From a virus: a stretch of DNA of 64,000 nucleotides. Positions 56,783 to 64,000 of this stretch are shown piece by piece. Below the pieces are notes generated by a model. The model was given only the letters and a program-made list of their open reading frames with translations. It did no database searches and had not been told where the DNA came from. The stretch covers positions 1 to 64,000 of IMG/VR virus record IMGVR_UViG_3300042898_002111. One strand, 5' to 3'. Within the stretch, counting starts at the first letter, position 1; every line of letters begins with the position of its first letter. The position numbers and the translations under genes are program-made.

Positions 56783-59700
56783 TCATAGTCCTTTAACGAA
56801 CATTGCTTGTGCCGCTGTACTTCCCTCAATCCCAGTTCCATCAAATGGGGCACTCAGAACAGTGCTGGTTACCAAAGTATTTCCAGTATGATCATTCAAT
56901 TCGTTGCCCAGGTCGTCAATTATAGTTTTGGATATCAAATCCACGTTTGCATTAAAGTTTAACCAGGTCCCTTTATGCGAGCTATCTACGCCCAGGCCAG
57001 TACTTGGAATTTTCTGATTATACCCCAGGTCATCTACGATTGATCCAACTATATGAATTAATGGTGCTCCAGTTTTGTCAGCACTGCGCCGTATTTGTGC
57101 CAGAGTATTGTTGCTTACTTGGGTAACATTTGCTGTTATATTAGCAAAATTAGCAGCATAAACATTTCCTGATGTTAGGTACGTGTTTCCACTGTAAGTA
57201 ATTAATCTATTTGATGCTACTAAAACGTTAGCTACCCAGGCAGTTTTTGCTTCGGTGGCATAATTTCTCCAATAAACAATTTTTTCACCGTTAATGTAAA
57301 TCGCACCGGGAATATTTAATGCCACATTTGGGGATGCAAGCACACTGGCATCCCCCACTGATATATTGGAGTCAGTGATATTCAAATTTGATGTTAACAC
57401 TGTGGTATTGCTAGCTGAAATACGATAATAATCAGGCCAGTAACTGGTTGAAATATTACTAGTAATTTCAGACCTGGCATTGGTCACCATACGATAACCA
57501 ACAATTTGTGTATTACTTAATATTTTGGTATATACACTAATTGCTACGTGGTCAAATAACTGTCCGGGAATTAATTCCTCAGGAGAATGGCTGCTAAATG
57601 TATCGTAATATGCGCCACCGTCGATGTTAATATCTTCAGCCCGTAATCCCAAATCCGAATCTTGATATGCGCTTTGTATAGTACTATCAAGGTTAATTGG
57701 ATTATGAAAATCATAATACTTTAGTGAAACATTACTGCCATGTGCTATGCTAAATGTTGCACCAGCAATCTCCGACAATTGCAGGCGATCATTGGTGATA
57801 TTAACTATCTTGAATGTTAAATTAGCTGATACTGGCAAATCTAAGTTGGATACTGTCAAATATTCACCAGTGGCGTATTCTGTTGTGGTAAAGTCAAAAT
57901 AGTCGTTAACGTTACTGATGGCAGTAACATTGGCTGTTAGATTGGCACCGTCTCGGTATACGTAGATATTAGCTGCGTTAGAGGAAAATACACCAACTAC
58001 TCGACTAAGTGTCACTACGTTTCCTGTAGATATGCTGTAAACATTGCCGTAAGCACCAGTACTTAATTGCGTAATTGTATTACCAACCCAGACATTGGCA
58101 TTAGTACTCAGTGTTAAGCGTGTAATTATATTACTACTGATCAATGATAAATTACTATGATGATAGCTAATAATATTACTAGTAATATTACTACTAAAAG
58201 CATTAAATTTTACGCCTTGAACTCGAACTCCAGGATATTCCAGTCCTGATACCAAATTATCAAGATCTCGGCCTGGCATTCCAGCAAGTGGACTATAGTA
58301 TGCTGCAATGCGATCATTGGCATTATCAAAATCGCTAGCATTAATTTTAGTAAATTGGCTATAATCAAATACGTTTGTTACCGTGGATGGACGGACCCCA
58401 ACAGCTACAGAATTTATCAATAGATTTCCACCGCGTGGAAGAAAATCACTAGAGATATTGGCTACAGTAAGTACGTTACCAGAGACTACTGAGGTAACCA
58501 CTTGTGCGTTGGCAGTATTATTATCCTGGGTTATGTAATCTCCAGCTACCACAGTTATATTGCCGTTCAATTTCATAGTGGTTGAATTATACACGTTAGC
58601 AGTGGTACGATATGCTACGCCATCATATCTGACAGTTGTGTTAGCTGGTATAGTAATATTACTAGCCCAATCAATAACTTTGGTTCCATAATATGCCTGG
58701 GCAGTAAATGGAATTAAACTGTCTACACCATTTATAGAAATATTACCCAACAAATCGCCAGATTCCAATTGACTACCAATCCGGTCAAATTTAAGAACAC
58801 TGTCAAAAGTCCTAACTTTATTATAGCTACGATCCACAAATTGTGTGAAATTGTTGATCGAGGTAATTTTTGCACCCAAATTGCTTTCTAACGTATATAT
58901 AAAATTATTAAGTGATGTGTTGGATGTAAAAGTTCCAGTCACATCAGTTAATGTGATAACATTAGCATTATTTGAAGTAGTGTACACATATCCCTGTGCT
59001 GTACTAATGGGCTGTGATATTAAGTTACCCTCATATACTGTGACATTGGCACTTAATGTAAGTTGAGTAGTTGGTAGACTATCAACATAATATTCACCAA
59101 CCAGTCGAGCATATCCTAGTGCGCCTGAACCTGTGCCATTGATTGTTATTGTGGGCTGACTAGTATATCCAGACCCAGGGGCAACAACTTCAAATCTGGC
59201 AATATTGGAATAAGTTGGATTGATGTGTGCTATTACTCTAGCCCCAGAACCACCTCCGCCAACTACAGATATCAATGGTGTTTCATAATACCCACCAAAG
59301 CTCAATGTATAAAAATTAATTGCATCTACATTAACTTGTAGGTTAGAATCGTTATTAAAAATATATGCATTGTCAATTGTGGTGGTAGTTACATTGGCTG
59401 CTAGGTTTGCACCATCACGATAAATGTATGCATTTCCTACAGTAGAATTACTAAATTCACCAACAACATTACTTAATGTAACTGTGTTACCAGTGCTGGT
59501 AATAAAAACATTTCCGTATGCTCCAGTGCTCAATTGAACAATAGTATTACCAACATACACATTAGCATTACTGTTTAAGGTTAATGTTTCCAATATATTA
59601 GTAAAAGCACCAGTTACATTTTGTAATGTAATTATGGAATCCACACTGCTTACTTGCACTACACCATTGGCACCAGTCACTGGTTGTGTGATATAATCCC

Positions 59701-62700
59701 CAGCATTCACTGTGACATTAGCGTTTCGAACGTTTAATGTTACCACTGGAATATCATTTGTGTTTCCGGCATTGACTACTTCTACGGCCCCAATTCCGTA
59801 ACCATAATTGTTATACCAATCTTGATAGATTGCATCATTGGCCAATGTATATTCATCTTTATCCAAAGTTAAATCGGGACTACGATAAATTTTTAAATCT
59901 GAGTCGTAGGTACTGGGAATATCAAAATCGGTTATATTGTTTTCATATAAATCCGATACTTGATAATTCAACAGATATTCACGGAGGCTAGTGCGATAGG
60001 GCTTAACTTCGGAAATATAGTTTTCGTAATATGTTTGGTTATCCCTAATATAGTTGGGAAATTGTTCCAATTTACGCAATTGATGCACTATGCTAACAAA
60101 ACTGGTCTTAAATATCCAATCAACTGTCTTTTGTTCAGTTAAAATATAATTAATTAGGAAAAAGAACATTTCGTTGAATTTTCCTGACAGTCTTTCTTTA
60201 AATATGTCTTGCTGTAGTGCGTCAAATATAACTCGGATTTCGTACTGTGCAGAATTTTCAGTATTCCATAGATTGTCATTTAGTTGAATGGTTCCATTCT
60301 GGACTCCAACTAAATTCTCAACCAATGAATCATCGAATCGATATATCTCCCATTGTCCTCTACCGTTGTTTAATACTTTAACAGTGTCACCAGACCTGGG
60401 CACTAATTTCTGTATATCAGCAATGTTATTCACTTGATATACCGGCTTAATGGTATAATCATATGTACTATCATACCAATCTATCTTACTCCAATAGAAT
60501 GGAGTATAATAGCTTTGTGTCGTTGTTAATACGAACGCAGCAGTATCTTCATCAACTATGACAAATGTATAGGTAGCCCATAATCCACCTTGTGTTTCAT
60601 CATTGATTACCAGTACTACATACCCATTTAACAGTCCATTTACATTAATATATCCCAATTCTTCATAACTATTAACGGTTAAATCGTAGTCTTCAGCTAA
60701 TGGCTGCTCTTGGGCGGCGTACAGACGATCAATATTAAAATCGTTTATAACCGGGACTGTTAGCATTATGGAATTAACATACCCAGCCCAATTTTTAACC
60801 GCAGTCAAACGGTCAATGAATATGCTCTGATCACGGGATATACCAACGTTAGACTGTATTGGAAGAGCTGGATCGGGCACTGGGTTTAAAAACTGGTCCT
60901 GTCCAGCCAAACTGTCACGTAATTTGTTAACAATTCGCTCGGGTATAATGCTGTTATTATTTCCTTCTTGTACCAGCTGATATTCGCTATGAATAATGTT
61001 ATCGTTTTTAACATAATCATAGTCCATATGAAGTACTGTGCTGTTTCCTTTTATATACCTGTTAACATTATATAAACTGACCGTGTCGTTTTTTAGTACC
61101 GCTGCATAGGGGATTCCCTGGGCCTGGGGATTACTAATCATATCCTCCAGAGTTACAATACTGTTTCGTCTCGATGTTTGTAATGTATCAACACTATTTT
61201 TGTTAATAACCCAGAAATAATAACGACTTCGTAAAATTTTAGTATTAGGATCAACAAATGTCTCAGACACATACACACTATTATCCACTGGATATAGAGG
61301 TTCGCCGTCACCAGTGTATTGACTTGGTGGATTGTTACTCACTACCCATTCAGCCACCTGCACTTGACTTCCTGGAAATAAATCCGACCAGGAATTTGAT
61401 CGATATGTTATGTTACCTTGCTCATAATCTATAAATCTAACCTTATTGACGTTCCACCAGGTTCGTCCCACCTGTTCGGCGCCCCAATTAAAATCTAAAT
61501 TGACACTAACGTCGTTGGTTACGTAATCTGTTCCGCCAGCAACATTATAGACTGCTGGATCATATGCTGTCCAATAATCAATGTCTTGTTGAGCCGCTCC
61601 CAGCAATTTACCTTTAATTGGATCGATATAATCCAAATTGGTTAAAATAGTATTAGTTGCTGTGTCAAACAAATACAAACGATTGATACTATCCAAATCT
61701 ACTTTGGATTCCTGGGTACGAATAACATCCCAACCCACATTTCCAGATAAATTTTTATAAGTATAAATTGCCCCAGCATTACTAAGGTTGGAATATTCCC
61801 CAGTTGCCTCGTTTAATACCAAATCACTGTCGTCTCCAGGCGCCCCCACCAACAGAGTTTCTGAGTTGCTGGCCAGGCTACTACCAAATTGATCATACGA
61901 TGATAAGTTGGTGTTTTGTAATCTCTGCACAAACACCAGCTGATCTTGGGCAGCCCCACTTAAAGAAGATCCCACTAATCCGTAGACATATACTGCTCCG
62001 GCGGCCATAATAGGATCTAAGAACGAGGTTGCCCCCTGGTCTATCATTGTGGCACCATTATCAATAACAAATGTATTGTATGTGGTGCTTCCGGGACCAG
62101 AAACCGCTAATGAATATCCGTCGGGACTGATGGCCAATTTAGAGCCAAATCCATTTACATCGTCTTGCCCCAGATGATAAATTGTTTGTATATTTGTGTA
62201 TACATTTACGCCCAGATTGGCCAACACATTGGCACTGTTTCCGGGTGTTATAACTAATTTGTCCACGGTTGTTGTAATATTGCTGGTTATTAGCAATGCG
62301 TTGGAGTTGGTTGAACTAGCAGATACCCCAGTGATGTTTGCGCTATTAATGGCCGATACTACATTGGCTAGATATATGTTGCTGAAGGTAATTAGCTGTC
62401 CGTTAATACGAATACTATCGCTAATTGTCACCAGTGGGTCTGATACTGACCCTAGCACATTGCCATAACGTTCACCAGAATTAACGAATCGATGAACCAC
62501 ACCACTGTGGTATCCCGGCTCACTGAACCCAGGACTGCTTATGTATATGTCAGCATCGTCGCCACTGATATCAGATGCACTACCAAATGCAGAACCACTC
62601 TTGGGTTTTGGGTCCACCAATTGTTGCATCAATTGAAATTTATTTGTTTCAAGAGTAACTGGACTTCCTGCAACTGGGGGATTGGTAAAAGTTACTGCTG

Positions 62701-64000
62701 TGGCATTTGATGTAAATCCAGAACTCTGTCGTACACCATTTAAACTGACACGCAAAGTGCTAGAATTAATAGGATTTGCTGTGAAAAACGCGGTTCTTCC
62801 ATTGGCTGCAAATGTTTCAATACTGCGATCATAGACATAAACTGTACCGGCAGCACTTACACCAGACACTGCTTCGTATGGTGCGGCAATAATAGTTTGA
62901 CTGGCATCACTAGTAGTCTTGACTAGACTACCAAATGCTGCGGTAGCGTTGCTGCCCACCGAAATAGTATTAGCGTAGGTGTAATAGCTATTAGCATTAG
63001 AGTGAAATACCTCCACGTTTCCTTTATTGGGCGCACCAACGAACAACCAAGTGCCATCAGCACTGGCGCTAATACTTTGCCCAAATTTGTTTCCAGTATT
63101 ACTGGCCCAGTTACTGGTAATAGTCTGAATTGGAGTTAGTGTAATATTACCATTATGTCGGTAGACGTATACACGACCATGATGTGTTGTGCCGTTTCCT
63201 GGTGTACCAACATAAAGTATATTGCCCTTAATGTCCAGACTGGAACCAAAGTTAGTAACTGTGTCAGTTGTACCAATGTTGGCAAATTGTGTTAATATGT
63301 TCCCGTTGGTCAAGTTAGCAGTGAATACCAGAACGTTGCCATTCATTACACTAGTAGCACTGGCAGCAGCTAAATTTCCGTAATTATTGATTGCAACTAC
63401 ACCACCAAATCCAGAGTCACGATTTTGCGTATTGGCCTGTGGGGACATACTACCAGTGGCCAAGTCCGCTTCTGACCAGGGCGTCGATTTGTTGTATACT
63501 ACCCAATTACTGTCACCAGAATCATCAACCCACAATTTGTCATTGTTTTTCCAAGTCTTGGGTGGCGTGAGTGTAGCAACATCGGTGTCTTGTTTTAGTC
63601 TTAGACTCTGTAGGCGAAATATTGTGCCCAACCCAGTCACACTCTGAGCAGATCTGATCTGCTCCAGAACTATCCCAGACAATATAACATTAAAACTGAC
63701 CGCACTATTGATGTTAATTACCTGATAAAATCCATCGATTCTAGAGTCAAATCCCTTGACTGCCAATAAGTCACCAATAGCAAAATTATTGGGGCGGCGA
63801 GTAGTGATTTCAGCTACATTATCTATGCTGTAGTTTATTGAAGTAATGACTGAATTTGTTTCGTACGCACGATATACTGTCCAGTCTCCGGAAAAATCCT
63901 TGGCGCACCAAATTTTATATCCCACTGTTACTTTGGATATAACTGAATTTAAATCCCTATAATTTCCTATATCAAATATAGTGGTATCCACATCATTGAC
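56783..64000 (-). CDS. Very large tail protein with FG-GAP-like propeller (5' end outside window)
   Basis: At least 2,402 residues; the frame is open through position 64000 on the minus strand, so the true start lies beyond the window and the GTG at 63991 is only the first in-frame start visible. Residues about 190-780 (61650-63430) contain FG-GAP-like blades, such as FGQSISASADGTWLFVGAPN, FGSKLAISPDGYSLAVSGPG and FGSSLASNSETLLVGAPGDD, which suggest a beta-propeller. Further on (57900-59720) are about five related ~60-residue units with VGNTIxQLSTGAYGNV phrasing. Likely a long fibre or baseplate spike component. Confidence 0.78.
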   Translation of the reverse strand, partial: VNDVDTTIFDIGNYRDLNSVISKVTVGYKIWCAKDFSGDWTVYRAYETNSVITSINYSIDNVAEITTRRPNNFAIGDLLAVKGFDSRIDGFYQVININSAVSFNVILSGIVLEQIRSAQSVTGLGTIFRLQSLRLKQDTDVATLTPPKTWKNNDKLWVDDSGDSNWVVYNKSTPWSEADLATGSMSPQANTQNRDSGFGGVVAINNYGNLAAASATSVMNGNVLVFTANLTNGNILTQFANIGTTDTVTNFGSSLDIKGNILYVGTPGNGTTHHGRVYVYRHNGNITLTPIQTITSNWASNTGNKFGQSISASADGTWLFVGAPNKGNVEVFHSNANSYYTYANTISVGSNATAAFGSLVKTTSDASQTIIAAPYEAVSGVSAAGTVYVYDRSIETFAANGRTAFFTANPINSSTLRVSLNGVRQSSGFTSNATAVTFTNPPVAGSPVTLETNKFQLMQQLVDPKPKSGSAFGSASDISGDDADIYISSPGFSEPGYHSGVVHRFVNSGERYGNVLGSVSDPLVTISDSIRINGQLITFSNIYLANVVSAINSANITGVSASSTNSNALLITSNITTTVDKLVITPGNSANVLANLGVNVYTNIQTIYHLGQDDVNGFGSKLAISPDGYSLAVSGPGSTTYNTFVIDNGATMIDQGATSFLDPIMAAGAVYVYGLVGSSLSGAAQDQLVFVQRLQNTNLSSYDQFGSSLASNSETLLVGAPGDDSDLVLNEATGEYSNLSNAGAIYTYKNLSGNVGWDVIRTQESKVDLDSINRLYLFDTATNTILTNLDYIDPIKGKLLGAAQQDIDYWTAYDPAVYNVAGGTDYVTNDVSVNLDFNWGAEQVGRTWWNVNKVRFIDYEQGNITYRSNSWSDLFPGSQVQVAEWVVSNNPPSQYTGDGEPLYPVDNSVYVSETFVDPNTKILRSRYYFWVINKNSVDTLQTSRRNSIVTLEDMISNPQAQGIPYAAVLKNDTVSLYNVNRYIKGNSTVLHMDYDYVKNDNIIHSEYQLVQEGNNNSIIPERIVNKLRDSLAGQDQFLNPVPDPALPIQSNVGISRDQSIFIDRLTAVKNWAGYVNSIMLTVPVINDFNIDRLYAAQEQPLAEDYDLTVNSYEELGYINVNGLLNGYVVLVINDETQGGLWATYTFVIVDEDTAAFVLTTTQSYYTPFYWSKIDWYDSTYDYTIKPVYQVNNIADIQKLVPRSGDTVKVLNNGRGQWEIYRFDDSLVENLVGVQNGTIQLNDNLWNTENSAQYEIRVIFDALQQDIFKERLSGKFNEMFFFLINYILTEQKTVDWIFKTSFVSIVHQLRKLEQFPNYIRDNQTYYENYISEVKPYRTSLREYLLNYQVSDLYENNITDFDIPSTYDSDLKIYRSPDLTLDKDEYTLANDAIYQDWYNNYGYGIGAVEVVNAGNTNDIPVVTLNVRNANVTVNAGDYITQPVTGANGVVQVSSVDSIITLQNVTGAFTNILETLTLNSNANVYVGNTIVQLSTGAYGNVFITSTGNTVTLSNVVGEFSNSTVGNAYIYRDGANLAANVTTTTIDNAYIFNNDSNLQVNVDAINFYTLSFGGYYETPLISVVGGGGSGARVIAHINPTYSNIARFEVVAPGSGYTSQPTITINGTGSGALGYARLVGEYYVDSLPTTQLTLSANVTVYEGNLISQPISTAQGYVYTTSNNANVITLTDVTGTFTSNTSLNNFIYTLESNLGAKITSINNFTQFVDRSYNKVRTFDSVLKFDRIGSQLESGDLLGNISINGVDSLIPFTAQAYYGTKVIDWASNITIPANTTVRYDGVAYRTTANVYNSTTMKLNGNITVVAGDYITQDNNTANAQVVTSVVSGNVLTVANISSDFLPRGGNLLINSVAVGVRPSTVTNVFDYSQFTKINASDFDNANDRIAAYYSPLAGMPGRDLDNLVSGLEYPGVRVQGVKFNAFSSNITSNIISYHHSNLSLISSNIITRLTLSTNANVWVGNTITQLSTGAYGNVYSISTGNVVTLSRVVGVFSSNAANIYVYRDGANLTANVTAISNVNDYFDFTTTEYATGEYLTVSNLDLPVSANLTFKIVNITNDRLQLSEIAGATFSIAHGSNVSLKYYDFHNPINLDSTIQSAYQDSDLGLRAEDINIDGGAYYDTFSSHSPEELIPGQLFDHVAISVYTKILSNTQIVGYRMVTNARSEITSNISTSYWPDYYRISASNTTVLTSNLNITDSNISVGDASVLASPNVALNIPGAIYINGEKIVYWRNYATEAKTAWVANVLVASNRLITYSGNTYLTSGNVYAANFANITANVTQVSNNTLAQIRRSADKTGAPLIHIVGSIVDDLGYNQKIPSTGLGVDSSHKGTWLNFNANVDLISKTIIDDLGNELNDHTGNTLVTSTVLSAPFDGTGIEGSTAAQAMFVKGL

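Overview
The window reads as about 64 kb of a large tailed phage genome of the T4-like (myovirus) type, most like marine or freshwater relatives of the cyanophage group. Three things point there: dense overlapping genes on both strands with almost no intergenic space; a phage replication and nucleotide set (5'-3' exonuclease, DHFR, ThyA, GTP cyclohydrolase, MoxR/VWA pair, SleB-type lysin); and a block of tail-fibre proteins preceded by T4-late-type NATAAATA promoters. The host cannot be named from the sequence. No tRNA, rRNA, CRISPR array, insertion sequence or integrase was seen.

Layout. Positions 1-27,277 (+) hold metabolism and early or middle genes. First comes a 7-deazaguanine (queuosine-precursor) module: FolE, QueD, QueE and a YhhQ-type transporter, next to a GT-B glycosyltransferase, a short DegT-like protein, a phosphoribosyltransferase, a class II aldolase and one radical SAM protein. 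Then follow the exonuclease, many small proteins, a cell-wall hydrolase, a ParB-like protein, a run of sigma70-type promoters and terminators, the MoxR/VWA-metallopeptidase pair, and folA-thyA. A sugar block closes this part (SGNH protein, epimerase, DegT aminotransferase). Positions 27,249-34,297 (mixed strands) hold a 1,210-residue repeat protein, a fucosyltransferase-like protein, a NodU-type carbamoyltransferase and another SGNH protein. Positions 34,409-49,315 (-) form an overlapping operon-like block. It carries eight radical SAM proteins in tandem, then glycosyltransferase-like proteins. A GIY-YIG nuclease gene on the opposite strand interrupts it at 40,620-40,961. Positions 49,386-64,000 (-) hold tail-fibre and other virion genes, ending in a protein of more than 2,400 residues that runs off the window.

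How it fits together. Nucleotide and deazaguanine genes would serve DNA or tRNA modification and dTMP supply. The sugar, carbamoyl, SGNH and radical SAM genes look like one large decoration pathway for a glycan, protein or small molecule; nothing in the sequence names the substrate. The most unusual content is the set of ten radical SAM proteins (eight tandem, one solitary, plus QueE), the eight-fold repeat protein beside them, and places where a promoter lies inside a hairpin, so that a read-through transcript and a newly started transcript would fold differently.
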